From contig JAEULB010000092.1 of assembly GCA_016792585.1 (NCBI GenBank), forward strand, positions 26,204 to 90,203: a stretch of DNA of 64,000 nucleotides, written 5' to 3'. This DNA comes from Rhodospirillaceae bacterium (lineage in GTDB: Bacteria; Pseudomonadota; Alphaproteobacteria; SHVZ01). Below the pieces are notes generated by a model, which ran no database searches, was not told the origin of the DNA, and saw nothing but the letters and a program-made list of their open reading frames with translations. Positions within the stretch are counted from its first letter, which is position 1, and each line of letters starts with the position of its first letter. Below, in pieces: positions 33,652 through 42,324 of this stretch. The translations under genes and the position numbers were made by a program.

Positions 33652-34136
33652 CCCTGCGAAACGCCGAGCAGCTCGAACGCGAGCTCAAGGACGCGTTCAA
33701 GAATCGCGCCCTGATCTACTGGGCGATCTACGACGAGCTCCGCACCGAGTTGGGTGCGGAGCAGGCGAAGACGCTTCTCTCGCGCGCGATCCGCCGGCGG
33801 GGCGAAGCGGCGGGCGATGCCCTCTTCCGCGGCACGCCGGCCGATCCGGTGGCGATCGGCCAGCGCTTCCTTGACGTCTCGCCGGCCGACGGCCGGCTCT
33901 TCCCGACCAAGGTCACGCGCGACGAAAAGGGCGGCATGCACATCCATGTGCAGGTCTGCCCGCTCAAGGAGGCCTGGGAGGAAGCGGGGCTTCCGGCCGC
34001 CGACATGGCGACGATCTGCAAGATCGCCGGCCATTTCGACAACGGCGTCTTCGAGAATCGCGGCGTGAAGTTCTCGGCCGACACCTGGACCGAGGGCAAG
34101 CCAGGCTGCTGCCATCTGCATCTCGAGCGGGCCTAG
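33648..34136 (+). CDS. L-2-amino-thiazoline-4-carboxylic acid hydrolase-family protein
   Basis: The 162-residue protein has the family C-terminus: MHIHVQVCPLKEAWEEAGLP, DMATICKIAGHFDNG and EGKPGCCHLHLE, with Cys and His residues typical of this fold. The named activity is known for one branch only, so the substrate here is open. The start is a TTG at 33648 that overlaps the aminotransferase TGA as TTGA; no better start is in frame. Its stop shares CTAG with the convergent PAS gene. Pairing with an aminotransferase suggests one degradation route. Confidence 0.8.
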   Translation: MTLRNAEQLERELKDAFKNRALIYWAIYDELRTELGAEQAKTLLSRAIRRRGEAAGDALFRGTPADPVAIGQRFLDVSPADGRLFPTKVTRDEKGGMHIHVQVCPLKEAWEEAGLPAADMATICKIAGHFDNGVFENRGVKFSADTWTEGKPGCCHLHLERA

Positions 34137-34603
34137 CCCCTCCGCCGCCGCCTCGTCACCTCGTTGACCGGCTCGATGAACGACAGCGCGTAGTCGTCGT
34201 TGTCGAATCCGCGGAAGCGATATGACGTCACGTTGGTGAGGAAACGCCGGCGGTCGTTCGTATAGGTCGAGATGCGGCCGACGCTGCGTCCGTCGGCGAA
34301 GAGCCTGTCGAGGAACCGGCGGACGAACTCGACCACCGCGGTGCGCCGGCAGACGAAATCGAGCACCGTCGAGAGCAGGAGCTGCGGCCGGCGGCCGGTG
34401 TAGTGCTTGGTGAAGGCCAAGTTCGCGAACAGGATCGCGTTGTCCTTGGGCTCGCGGCGAAGCACCGTGATCGCGTTCGGCATCTCGAACTGGTCGAGGA
34501 ATTCGATGATCGCGTCCCGATTGATGGCGTTGGCGGCGACGACGTTGGTGAGGGCGGCCTGTTCGAGCGAGCGGCGCTTACCGTCAAGATAGTCACTGGC
34601 CAT
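34133..34603 (-). CDS. Short PAS-domain protein
   Basis: The 156-residue protein starts with a helix, then a PAS fold: FEMPNAITVLRREPKDNAIL, FANLAFTKHYTGRRP and SYRFRGFDNDDYALSFIEPV. There is no effector domain. It differs from the PAS_5 pair at 19062-20126 and looks more like the LOV/PAS core, but the Cys of LOV photocycles is absent. The role is unknown. The long 5' gap to nrdJ holds a terminator, so it is separate from nrdJ. Confidence 0.7.
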   Translation of the reverse strand: MASDYLDGKRRSLEQAALTNVVAANAINRDAIIEFLDQFEMPNAITVLRREPKDNAILFANLAFTKHYTGRRPQLLLSTVLDFVCRRTAVVEFVRRFLDRLFADGRSVGRISTYTNDRRRFLTNVTSYRFRGFDNDDYALSFIEPVNEVTRRRRRG

Positions 34604-34730
34604 GGTGGTGTCGCGGCATCTCCCCCGAGGACGCGCGGAGATAGCCTGAGCTTCCCGCGTCCACGCCTAGACGGTGTGTCGCGCCGACCCTAACTCATCT
34701 CGCGCATCAGGCAAAGATCACGAGCGAGGG

Positions 34731-34759
34731 AAACAAAAAGCGCGGCCTTTCGGCCGCGC
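34731..34759 (-). terminator. Intrinsic terminator of nrdJ
   Basis: On the minus strand GCGCGGCC and GGCCGCGC form an 8-bp GC stem with a GAAA tetraloop (plus-strand bases 34740-34759). The adjacent plus-strand aaacaaaaa gives a T-rich tail. It lies 27 bp after the nrdJ stop codon. This is the clearest intrinsic terminator in the window. Confidence 0.9.
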
Positions 34760-34785
34760 CTTGTTAACTAAACCGATGTTTTCGG

Positions 34786-37700
34786 TCAGCTGCAGCCGGT
34801 GGTCGACCCGCAGCTGTCGCACTTCAGGCAGGTGCCGTTGCGGACCAGCGTGAAGTTGCCGCATTCGCCGCAGGAGTCGCCCTCGTAGCCTTTGAGCTTG
34901 GCCTCGCGGCGCCGGGCCTGCTTGGCATCGGCCGCGGCCATCACCTCGGGCTCGACCGAAAGCGAGGTCGTGGTGGTCGAGGCGAAGCTGATCGCCATGC
35001 CGTCCGTGCCGGTCGCCTGCGCCGTCGCCGCGTGCCCGTGCAGGATCGGCGGGGTTTCCACCACGGCCTGGCGGCCGCGGAAGACCACGAGGTTGGTGCG
35101 GACGAAGCCGCGGCTCAGCTTGTCGACCGGCAGCGCCGCCGGCTTCGGCAGGGCGCTCTCGTGCTCGCCCGAGCCCATGGCGCCGGGCAGAAGGTCGTCG
35201 GGCTGCACATGGGCCAGGTCGGTGCGGTCGAGGTAGCTGATCGCGAGCTCGCGGAAGACGTAGTCGAGGATCGAGGTCGACATCTTGATCGCCTCGTTGC
35301 CCTCGACCGGGCCTGACGGCTCGAAGCGGGTGAAGGTGAAGGCTTCGACGAACTCCTCGAGCGGCACGCCGTACTGGAGGCCGATCGAGATCGCGATCGC
35401 GAAGTTGTTGACCCAGGAGCGGAGCGCCGCCCCTTCCTTGTGCATGTCGATGAAGATCTCGCCGACCTTGCCGTCGTCGTATTCGCCGGTGCGGAGGTAG
35501 ACCTTGTGGCCGCCGACCGAGGCCTTCTGGGTGTAGCCCTTCCGGCGCTGCGGCAGGCGCTGGCGGGATGCCACCCGCTCGACGATCCGCTCGACGATCT
35601 TCTCGGCGATGATCGGCGCCTTCGCCATCGGCGCCGCATCGGCGATCTCCTCGATCGCGTCCTCGTCGTCGATCAGCGCGGCCGACAGCGGCTGCGAGAG
35701 CTTGGAGCCGTCGCGGTAGAGCGCATTGGCCTTGAGGCCGAGGCGCCACGACAGCATGTAGGCGTTCTTGCAGTCCTCGACCGTCGCCAGGTTCGGCATG
35801 TTGATGGTCTTGGAAATCGCGCCCGAGATGAACGGCTGCGAGGCCGCCATCATCCGGATGTGGCTCTCGACCGAGAGCGCCCGCGTGCCGATGCGGCCGC
35901 ACGGGTTGGCGCAGTCGAATACCGCCAGGTGCTCGGACTTGAGGTAGGGCGCGCCCTCGACCGTCATCGCGCCGCAGCAATAGGTGTTGGCGGCGTCGAT
36001 CTCGGACCGCTTGAATCCCAGATGGGCCAGCAGGTCGAAGCCCGCCTCGTCCAGCTTCTCGGCCGGGATCTTCAGGTTCACCCGGCAGAACTCCTCGCCG
36101 AGCGTCCACTTGTTGAAGGCGAACTTGATGTCGAAGGCGGAGCCGAGCGAGTTCTCGATCGCGGTCAGTGCATCGGCGGTGAAGCCCTTGGCGCGGAGTG
36201 CCGCGTGGTCGACGCCGGGGGCGTCCTTCAGAGTACCGTGGCCGACCGCGTAGGCGACGATCTCCTCGATCTGCTCCTCGGGATAACCCAGCGTGCGGAG
36301 CGCGTCGGGTACCAGGCGGTTGATGATCTTGAAATAGCCGCCGCCGGCGAGCTTCTTGAACTTCACCAGCGCGAAGTCGGGCTCGATGCCGGTAGTGTCG
36401 CAGTCCATGACCAGGCCAATGGTGCCGGTCGGCGCGACCACGCTGGCCTGCGCGTTGCGGTAGCCGTGGATCTCGCCGAGGCGGAGCGCCTCGTCCCAGG
36501 CGCGGCGGGAGGCGGCGACCAGCGCGTCGTCAGGGCAGCTCTCGGCGTCGAGCGGCACCGGCTTGATCGCCAGGCCTTCGTAGCCGTCGGCCTCGCCATA
36601 GGCGGCGCGGCGGTGGTTGCGCATGACGCGCAGCATGTGATCGCGGTTCTGGGCATATCGGGGGAAGGTGCCGAGCTCGCCCGCCATCTCGGCCGAGGTC
36701 GCGTAGGCGACGCCGGTCATGATCGCGGTCAGCGCGGCGCAGTAGGCGCGGCCTTCATCGGAGTCGTACGGGATGCCCGAGGCCATCAGCAGGCCGCCGA
36801 TGTTGGCGTATCCAAGGCCCAGCGTGCGGAACTCGTAGGAGAGCTCGGCGATCGCCTTCGAAGGGAACTGCGCCATCATCACCGAGATCTCGAGGACCAC
36901 GGTCCAAAGCCGCGTCACGTGCTCGTAGGCGCCGATGTCGAAGCTGCCGTCGTCCTTGCGGAAGGTCAGCAGGTTCATCGAGGCGAGGTTGCACGCCGTA
37001 TCGTCGAGGAACATGTACTCGGAGCACGGGTTGGACGCGTTGATGCGCCCCGAGGCCGGGCAGGTATGCCACTGGTTGATCGTGGTGTCGTACTGGACGC
37101 CCGGATCGGCGCAGGCCCAGGCGGCTTCGCCGATCAGGTCCCAGAGTTCGCGTGCCTTCGGCTCCTTGGCGACCTTGCCGTCGGTGCGGCGGATCAGCTT
37201 CCACTTCGAGTCGGAGAGCACCGCGTCGAAGAACTCGTTGGTGAGCCGGACCGAGTTGTTTGAGTTCTGGCCGGAGACGGTCAGGTAGGCGTCCGAATCC
37301 CAGTCGGTGTCGTAGGTCGGGAACTCGATCTTCGCGAAGCCCTGCTTGGCGAAGTGGATCACCCGCTGGACGTAGTTCTCGGGGATCATCGACTTGCGGG
37401 CAGCGAGAACGGCCTTCTTGAGATCCTTGTTCTTCTTCGGATCGAAGCGGTCGTCGCTGTCGGTGCCGTCGGCGCAGGCCTGCATCACCTCGTTCAGGTG
37501 CTTGGCGGCGAGACGCGAGCCGGAGACGAGGGCAGCGACCTTCTGCTCCTCGATCATCTTCCACTTGATGTAGGTCTCGATGTCGGGATGGTCGATGTCG
37601 ACGGTGACCATCTTCGCCGCGCGTCGCGTGGTGCCGCCCGACTTGATCGCGCCGGCGGCGCGGTCGCCGATCTTGAGGAAGCTCATCAGGCCGGAGGAGC

Positions 37701-38448
37701 GGCCGCCGCCCGACAGCTTCTCGCCGTCGCCACGGAGCTTCGAGAAGTTGGAGCCGGTGCCGGAGCCGTACTTGAACAGGCGCGCCTCGCGGACCCAGAG
37801 GTCCATGATGCCGCCCTCGTTCACCAGGTCGTCGGAGACCGACTGGATGAAGCAGGCGTGCGGCTGCGGGTGCTCGTAGGCCGACTCGGACTGGACCAGC
37901 TTGCCGGTCTGGAAATCGACGTAGTAGTGGCCCTGGGCCGGACCGTCGATGCCGTAGGCCCAATGCAGCCCGGTGTTGAACCATTGCGGGCTGTTCGGCG
38001 CGACCATCTGGGCCGCGAGCATGTAGCAGTGCTCGTCGTAGAAGGCGCGGGCGTCGGCCTCGGTGTCGAAGTAGCCGCCCTTCCAGCCCCAATAGGTCCA
38101 GGTGCCGGCGAGCCGTGCGAAGACCTGCTTCGCCGAACTCTCGTGAGTCGTGCGCTTGTCCTTGTCGAGCTTGGCGAGCGCTGCCTCGTCCGGAACCTTG
38201 CGCCACAGCCACGAGGGAACGGTGTTCTCCTCGACCGACTTCAGCACGGAGGGGATGCCGGCCTTGCGGAAATACTTCTGCGCGAGGATGTCGGCGGCGA
38301 CCTGAGAGAACTGCTCAGGGACCTCGATGTCGGCCAGGCGAAAGACGATGGAGCCGTCTGGGTTTCGGATCTCGCTGGTCGCGTTCCGGAACGCGATGGT
38401 GGCGAAAGGATCCTGTCCCTCGGTCGTGAATCGCCTAGTGACGCGCAT
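34786..38448 (-). CDS. nrdJ: Adenosylcobalamin-dependent ribonucleotide reductase, class II
   Basis: The 1220-residue enzyme reduces ribonucleotides with adenosylcobalamin. Recognisable pieces are [11 protein letters not shown] and [17 protein letters not shown] near the N-terminal third, [18 protein letters not shown] at the catalytic site, [20 protein letters not shown], and a C-terminal CGECG...CLKCDSCG cluster that carries the redox-active Cys pair seen in this long alphaproteobacterial form. It needs no oxygen, which suits varied oxygen supply. The start ATG at 38448 has GGGGGAG about 9 nt upstream. Two NrdR-type boxes lie 22-68 bp before the start, and a strong terminator follows. Confidence 0.97.
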   Translation of the reverse strand: MRVTRRFTTEGQDPFATIAFRNATSEIRNPDGSIVFRLADIEVPEQFSQVAADILAQKYFRKAGIPSVLKSVEENTVPSWLWRKVPDEAALAKLDKDKRTTHESSAKQVFARLAGTWTYWGWKGGYFDTEADARAFYDEHCYMLAAQMVAPNSPQWFNTGLHWAYGIDGPAQGHYYVDFQTGKLVQSESAYEHPQPHACFIQSVSDDLVNEGGIMDLWVREARLFKYGSGTGSNFSKLRGDGEKLSGGGRSSGLMSFLKIGDRAAGAIKSGGTTRRAAKMVTVDIDHPDIETYIKWKMIEEQKVAALVSGSRLAAKHLNEVMQACADGTDSDDRFDPKKNKDLKKAVLAARKSMIPENYVQRVIHFAKQGFAKIEFPTYDTDWDSDAYLTVSGQNSNNSVRLTNEFFDAVLSDSKWKLIRRTDGKVAKEPKARELWDLIGEAAWACADPGVQYDTTINQWHTCPASGRINASNPCSEYMFLDDTACNLASMNLLTFRKDDGSFDIGAYEHVTRLWTVVLEISVMMAQFPSKAIAELSYEFRTLGLGYANIGGLLMASGIPYDSDEGRAYCAALTAIMTGVAYATSAEMAGELGTFPRYAQNRDHMLRVMRNHRRAAYGEADGYEGLAIKPVPLDAESCPDDALVAASRRAWDEALRLGEIHGYRNAQASVVAPTGTIGLVMDCDTTGIEPDFALVKFKKLAGGGYFKIINRLVPDALRTLGYPEEQIEEIVAYAVGHGTLKDAPGVDHAALRAKGFTADALTAIENSLGSAFDIKFAFNKWTLGEEFCRVNLKIPAEKLDEAGFDLLAHLGFKRSEIDAANTYCCGAMTVEGAPYLKSEHLAVFDCANPCGRIGTRALSVESHIRMMAASQPFISGAISKTINMPNLATVEDCKNAYMLSWRLGLKANALYRDGSKLSQPLSAALIDDEDAIEEIADAAPMAKAPIIAEKIVERIVERVASRQRLPQRRKGYTQKASVGGHKVYLRTGEYDDGKVGEIFIDMHKEGAALRSWVNNFAIAISIGLQYGVPLEEFVEAFTFTRFEPSGPVEGNEAIKMSTSILDYVFRELAISYLDRTDLAHVQPDDLLPGAMGSGEHESALPKPAALPVDKLSRGFVRTNLVVFRGRQAVVETPPILHGHAATAQATGTDGMAISFASTTTTSLSVEPEVMAAADAKQARRREAKLKGYEGDSCGECGNFTLVRNGTCLKCDSCGSTTGCS

Positions 38449-38469
38449 ACGCTCGGCTCCCCCGATTAA

Positions 38470-38516
38470 CCACTATATCTTGCGTTAGGAGGAGAAGCCT
38501 ACACTAGGTCTTGAGA
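38470..38516 (-). promoter_or_regulatory. Tandem NrdR boxes upstream of nrdJ
   Basis: The proximal box CCACTATATCTTGCGT at 38470-38485 closely fits the NrdR consensus (14 of 16 to ACACTATATATTGTGT-like sites, by eye). The distal box ACACTAGGTCTTGAGA at 38501-38516 is weaker (about 11 of 16). The offset is 31 bp, three DNA turns, the usual NrdR pair geometry. NrdR represses ribonucleotide reductase genes when dATP is high. Confidence 0.8.
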
Positions 38517-38839
38517 GACCGGCAAGGGGTAAAATGGTGTTCAGCAAGCGATAACAGAAAACTAACAGACAAACTTAAAATAAAAGATCAAATAGCGCCG
38601 CTAGCGCTTTGAAAACGCGTGATTTCCGAGAGATTTTGAGGTCGCAGACAGCAGTCGGGCCCTCGTCCGTCCGGCCTGAACCGGCGGCGGTGACGACTTC
38701 GACTTCGGTGACGGCGCACGCCCAAGCCGGCCTCCCCGACGACAGCGCCCGCGACAGGGACGAAGTCTGCCACAATTGGTTTTCGAGGCAACAAGATTTT
38801 GTATGAGCGCCATCACACTGTCATAGATATGCCCGTAAA
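38517..38839. other. Intergenic region between nrdJ and the Nudix gene
   Basis: About 320 bp without a supported gene. Bases 38526-38593 are strikingly A-rich for this genome, followed by GC-rich DNA at 38635-38760. Small minus-strand frames of 66-91 codons cross it in all phases, none with a convincing ribosome site or recognisable product. A cobalamin riboswitch was looked for because nrdJ uses B12; its conserved B12-box sequence was not found. The stretch may hold the nrdJ promoter and an untranslated leader or small RNA. Confidence 0.5.
38575..38608 (-). terminator. Possible terminator downstream of the Nudix gene
   Basis: AGCGC at 38594-38598 and GCGCT at 38604-38608 form a 5-bp stem with a 5-nt loop. 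Read on the minus strand, a T-rich tail follows (complement of aaaataaaagatcaaat). It could end transcripts from the Nudix gene or from a small RNA in the gap, about 230 bp beyond the Nudix stop. The stem is short. Confidence 0.35.
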
Positions 38840-39238
38840 TTAGGGATTCTTGAAAGATATCCACATTTCGGCCCACAGGGCGATCGCGCGCCTGTAGACC
38901 CCTGGAAGCGGCAAATCACCCAGGCCGTCGACCGGGGCCCAGAGCAGATCCCGGTGCTCTTCCGAGATCCGAAGGCCGCCCTCCGCCTGAATCGCGCAGC
39001 CGTAGCTGACGATCCGCACGTGGCGTCCGGGAATCACCTCGAACAGGTCGTCGGCCAGACGCGGCCCGAGGCGGGCGACGACGCCGAGCTCCTCCTCGAT
39101 CTCGCGGAGCAGTGCCGCCGACTCGGATTCGCCCGGATCGATGCGTCCGCCCGGCAACTCCCATTCACCGCGGTCGTTGGCGAGCAGCAGGACCCGCCCG
39201 TCCTCGATGATGACCGCCTTGACCGAGATCGCCGTCAT
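38840..39238 (-). CDS. Nudix hydrolase
   Basis: The 132-residue protein contains a perfect Nudix box, GGRIDPGESESAALLREIEEELGV (residues about 31-54; the last part is REIEEELG), whose Glu residues bind the metal. Nudix enzymes cleave nucleoside diphosphates linked to another moiety; MutT-like cleaning of oxidised nucleotides is one option, with substrate not readable here. The start ATG at 39238 is immediately before the first strand. It is divergent from the NDUFA12 gene. Confidence 0.92.
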   Translation of the reverse strand: MTAISVKAVIIEDGRVLLLANDRGEWELPGGRIDPGESESAALLREIEEELGVVARLGPRLADDLFEVIPGRHVRIVSYGCAIQAEGGLRISEEHRDLLWAPVDGLGDLPLPGVYRRAIALWAEMWISFKNP

Positions 39239-39309
39239 GAGCCGCCCTTTACCTCCGACCGTCCCCGGTCCATAGTCCGCGCGCTCAACGCCAACAGGCT
39301 TTTCGACGC

Positions 39310-39672
39310 ATGAGTCTCGGCACCCGTCTGTTCACATGGCTCCACGGCGAGTCGGTCGGCACCGACGCCTACGGCAATCGGTACTACCGCGCCAAGGGCG
39401 GTGCCAAGCGCACCGACGGCAGGGAGCGCCGCTGGGTCATGTACCAGGGCGAGGCCGAGGGCTCGAAAGTGCCGCCGGAGTGGCATGCCTGGCTCCATCA
39501 CACCGTGAAGGAGCCGCCCAAGGCGGGCGGCTCGGCGCAGAGGAGCTGGCAGAAGGAGCATGTGCCGAACCTGACCGGCACGGCCCAGGCCTACCGCCCG
39601 CCGGGCCATGTCGCGATGGGCGGCAAGCGCGCTGCGGCGACCGGCGACTACGAGCCGTGGCGCCCGAGCTGA
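39310..39672 (+). CDS. NADH:ubiquinone oxidoreductase subunit NDUFA12 family
   Basis: The 120-residue protein shows GTDAYGNRYYRAKGG, RRWVMYQGEAEGSKVPPEWH and WLHHTVKEPP, the NDUFA12 (B17.2) signature. This accessory complex I subunit occurs in Alphaproteobacteria and mitochondria, so it is a strong marker of the lineage. It lies upstream of mlaD and DUF2155, an order often seen in this class. Confidence 0.95.
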   Translation: MSLGTRLFTWLHGESVGTDAYGNRYYRAKGGAKRTDGRERRWVMYQGEAEGSKVPPEWHAWLHHTVKEPPKAGGSAQRSWQKEHVPNLTGTAQAYRPPGHVAMGGKRAAATGDYEPWRPS

Positions 39673-39688
39673 GCACGAGGTTCCGGGC

Positions 39689-40162
39689 ATGACCGGCCGC
39701 AACATGATCGAGACGGTGATGGGCGCGGTCGTCCTCGCCGTCGCCGGGATCTTCCTGGCATTCGCCTACAACCATTCGAGCCTGCGCACGGTCTCGGGCT
39801 ACGAGGTCTCGGCGCGCTTCGACCGCGTCGACGGCGTCTCGGCCGGCACCGACGTCCGCATCAGCGGCATCAAGATCGGCACCGTGATCGACCAGCGCCT
39901 CGACACCGACCGCTACCTCGCGATCGTGCGCATGAGCATCGATCCGCGCGTGAAGCTGCCGACCGACACGGTCGCCGAGGTCGCGAGCGAAGGCCTGCTC
40001 GGCGGCCGATACCTCGCGCTGATCCCGGGCGGCGATACCGACATGATCAAGCCGGGCGGCGAGATCAAGTTCACCCAGTCGCCGGTCGACCTGGTCCAGA
40101 TGCTCGGCAAGTTCATGTTCTCCGGCCCGGACCAGAGCAAGGATGCCGCGAAGAAGCCTTAA
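39689..40162 (+). CDS. mlaD: Outer-membrane lipid asymmetry protein MlaD
   Basis: The 157-residue protein has one N-terminal membrane helix, GAVVLAVAGIFLAFAYN, and an MCE domain with VSARFDRVDGVSAGTDVRIS and EGLLGGRYLALIPG. MlaD forms a hexamer that passes phospholipids between the inner-membrane MlaFEDB complex and the outer membrane. The other mla genes are not in the window. The start ATG at 39689 is chosen because the longer frame has a nonsense N-terminus reading through the previous gene. It overlaps the DUF2155 gene by 20 bp. Confidence 0.9.
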   Translation: MTGRNMIETVMGAVVLAVAGIFLAFAYNHSSLRTVSGYEVSARFDRVDGVSAGTDVRISGIKIGTVIDQRLDTDRYLAIVRMSIDPRVKLPTDTVAEVASEGLLGGRYLALIPGGDTDMIKPGGEIKFTQSPVDLVQMLGKFMFSGPDQSKDAAKKP

Positions 40163-40538
40163 GGTCTCGGCGCTCTCGATCTGGGCGCTCGCGCTTCTCT
40201 GCCTGACCATCGCCGGCCCGGCCGCCGCTCAGCAGCTCTCGCAGCGCGCAGCGATGATGCAGGGCCTCGACAAGGTGACGGCGCGCGTCTCCACATTCCC
40301 GCTCGAGGTCGACCGGCCGGCGCGCTTCGGCACGCTCGAGATCACGCTCCGAGCTTGTCACAAGCGCCCGCCCGAGGAGCCGCCGGAGAGCGCCGCCTTC
40401 CTCGAGATCCGCGAGCTTCGCCTCGGCGAGCAGCCGCGCCCGCTGTTCTCCGGCTGGATGTTCGCCTCCAGCCCCGCCCTCAACCCGCTGCAGCACCCGG
40501 TCTACGACGTCTGGGTGCTGGAGTGCCGGCAGGGATAA
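40143..40538 (+). CDS. DUF2155 domain protein
   Basis: The 131-residue protein has an N-terminal signal peptide ending near AAA-QQLSQ and the DUF2155 core VSTFPLEVDRPARFGTLEI, RACHKRPPEEPPESAAFLE and LFSGWMFASSPALNPLQHPVYDVWV. The family is alphaproteobacterial, periplasmic and of unknown role; it often sits between mlaD/NDUFA12 and aat. The start overlaps the end of mlaD by 20 bp in another frame. Confidence 0.92.
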   Translation: MPRRSLKVSALSIWALALLCLTIAGPAAAQQLSQRAAMMQGLDKVTARVSTFPLEVDRPARFGTLEITLRACHKRPPEEPPESAAFLEIRELRLGEQPRPLFSGWMFASSPALNPLQHPVYDVWVLECRQG

Positions 40539-40609
40539 GACGCAACCTCGCTGTCGGCGACGCTGTTCTCTTCCTGCGGGGTCCTCTCCCGCAGATCGAC
40601 GAGGACAGC

Positions 40610-40945
40610 ATGAAGGCGTCCTTTCTCTCCGCTGTCGCAGCGGTCCTGATCCTTGCCGGCGTCGGCGTGTCGGCGCAGCAGTCGGACACCGCCTCCGTGC
40701 CTCCCTGGACCAAGGAGCAGGGCGTCGCGATCCGGGCGTATTCGGAAACCCAGAAGGACGTGCCGTTCTTCGACCCGAACCTGAAGCTCGAGGAAGGCGT
40801 CGAGCTTCCGCAGAACGCGACGCTCCACCTGATTCCGGAGACGCTCAAGGTCGGATCGCCCGAACTCCACGCCTACTCGATCGTGAACGACCGCGCCGTG
40901 CTGGTGGACCGCAGCACCCGCAAGGTCATTCACATCTGGGAATGA
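40610..40945 (+). CDS. DUF1236 domain protein, secreted
   Basis: The 111-residue protein opens with a signal peptide, MKASFLSAVAAVLILAGVGVSA-QQ, then a DUF1236 pattern ending in HAYSIVNDRAVLVDRSTRKVI. It should be periplasmic, with unknown function. The start ATG at 40610 has GAGGA 4-8 nt upstream. It is convergent with aat, 4 bp apart. Confidence 0.85.
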   Translation: MKASFLSAVAAVLILAGVGVSAQQSDTASVPPWTKEQGVAIRAYSETQKDVPFFDPNLKLEEGVELPQNATLHLIPETLKVGSPELHAYSIVNDRAVLVDRSTRKVIHIWE

Positions 40946-40949
40946 AGCT

Positions 40950-41552
40950 CTAGGTCTTCGGGAACGCCGCGTCGCGGACGATCGCGTCTTCCAGCATCGT
41001 CCGGTACAGCTCGCGCGGAATCTCGCGGGCGCCGAAGCGCGCCAGGTGCTCGGTCAGGAACTGGGTGTCGAGCAGCGTGAAGCTGCCGCGCTTGAGCCGC
41101 TCGACCAGGGAAGCCAACGCCACCTTGCTGGCGTCCGTCTCTCGGCTGAACATGCTCTCGCCGAAGAACGCCGCCCCCAGCGCCACGCCGTAGAGGCCGC
41201 CTACCAGCTGGCCGTCGCGCCAGGTCTCGACCGAATGCGCGAAGCCCAGGCGATAAAGCTGGTTGTAGAGCCGCTCGATCTCCGGGTTGATCCAGGTGTC
41301 CTTCCGCTTCGGCGTGGATTGGGCGCAGCCGGCCAGGACCTCGGAGAAGGCCGTGTCGCAGCGGACGTCGAAGATGCCGCGCTTGATCGTCTTCCTGAGA
41401 CTGCGAGGCATGTGGAATTCGTCGAGCGGCAGCACGCCGCGGCGGTCCGGGTCGACGAAGACGATGCGCGGGTCGGCACGCCCCTCGGCCATCGGGAAAA
41501 CGCCGATGGCATAGGCCTTGAGCAGCAGGTCCGGCGAGAGAGGCGTGCTCAC
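40950..41552 (-). CDS. aat: Leucyl/phenylalanyl-tRNA-protein transferase
   Basis: The 200-residue enzyme transfers Leu or Phe from tRNA to N-terminal Arg or Lys of proteins, marking them for ClpAP (N-end rule). Landmarks are YAIGVFPMAEG, SRETDASKVAL, LLDTQFLTEHLARFGA and HSVETWRDGQLVGGLYGVALG. In many Alphaproteobacteria aat lies next to accC; here the phosphoramidate operon stands between them, ending 7 bp before aat. Confidence 0.95.
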   Translation of the reverse strand: MSTPLSPDLLLKAYAIGVFPMAEGRADPRIVFVDPDRRGVLPLDEFHMPRSLRKTIKRGIFDVRCDTAFSEVLAGCAQSTPKRKDTWINPEIERLYNQLYRLGFAHSVETWRDGQLVGGLYGVALGAAFFGESMFSRETDASKVALASLVERLKRGSFTLLDTQFLTEHLARFGAREIPRELYRTMLEDAIVRDAAFPKT

Positions 41553-41559
41553 GCCCCTA

Positions 41560-42324
41560 CTATGCCCGAGGCCCGGTTCCCTGGACCAGGGTCAACTCGC
41601 CCCGGTCGATCAGGCGCTCGTAGAGCTCGAGATCCTCACCGCTGTCGACCTCGACCCAGCGGCCGGCCGCGGCGACGCCCTTGACCGCCGTTCCCGCTTC
41701 GATGAGCCGGCGGAGAAGCGAGGTCATGTCGAGGCGATCGACCTCGGCGGCGGACATGCCCCCCAGCAGCGCCCGCACGGCCCGCCATCCGGCAGGCTCG
41801 AACCTGAGAAGGCCCATGTACTGGCCTTCGATCTCGCGGACGTCGCCGACGCGGCGTCCGATGTCCACGATCCGGTCGCCGTCGAGGCGGAAGCTCTCCG
41901 CATCGGCGAGGGGATCGGCGAACCGCCGGCTCCAGAGCCAGAGCCAGTCGGGATCGTAGGAGACGGCGATCGGCGCCGACGGTGCCGACCGAAGCGCTGC
42001 GACCGTCGCGGCGCCGTAGACGATGTCGGCGTAGCTGACGACGACCGGGCCGACGGCGAGCCATTCGTCGGCGGCGAGAAGAGATCCCACCATGTTCGTC
42101 TCGCTCCAGCGCGGATTGTCGAAGCGGCGATTGCCGTAGCCGGCGAGCCGCTCGCCGCGATAGCCGCGCACGACGCCGATCTCGTCGATGCCGGCAGCGG
42201 CCAGCGCCGAGATCTGCCAGTCGATCAGCGGGCGGCGGCGGAGCTCGACCAGGCATTTCGGGCGGTCGTCGGTACGGCCGGCCATGCGGCTGCCGCGGCC
42301 GGCGGCGAGGATCACCGCTTTCAT
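41560..42324 (-). CDS. Nucleotidyltransferase, predicted CTP:phosphoglutamine cytidylyltransferase (Cj1416-like)
   Basis: The 254-residue protein has the N-terminal sugar-nucleotidyltransferase loop LAAGRGSRMAGRTDDRPK with the CLVEL continuation, then NMVGSLLAADEWLAVGP and VVSYADIVYG, which mark the phosphocholine-cytidylyltransferase-like branch. In Campylobacter jejuni the relative Cj1416 makes CDP-L-glutamine from CTP and L-glutamine phosphate (established there). The assignment here is inferred from the matching gene set and order. The ATGA overlap with the hydrolase gene upstream shows coupled translation. Without the neighbours it would be called a generic NTP transferase. Confidence 0.75.
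   Translation of the reverse strand: MKAVILAAGRGSRMAGRTDDRPKCLVELRRRPLIDWQISALAAAGIDEIGVVRGYRGERLAGYGNRRFDNPRWSETNMVGSLLAADEWLAVGPVVVSYADIVYGAATVAALRSAPSAPIAVSYDPDWLWLWSRRFADPLADAESFRLDGDRIVDIGRRVGDVREIEGQYMGLLRFEPAGWRAVRALLGGMSAAEVDRLDMTSLLRRLIEAGTAVKGVAAAGRWVEVDSGEDLELYERLIDRGELTLVQGTGPRA

Noticed and set aside
38517..38839. Cobalamin riboswitch before nrdJ
   Set aside because: Expected because nrdJ uses B12, but no B12-box-like sequence or typical stem order was found by eye on the minus strand.
38575..38876. Small minus-strand frames of 66-91 codons between nrdJ and Nudix
   Set aside because: They overlap one another in different phases, lack spaced Shine-Dalgarno sites and code for no recognisable protein.
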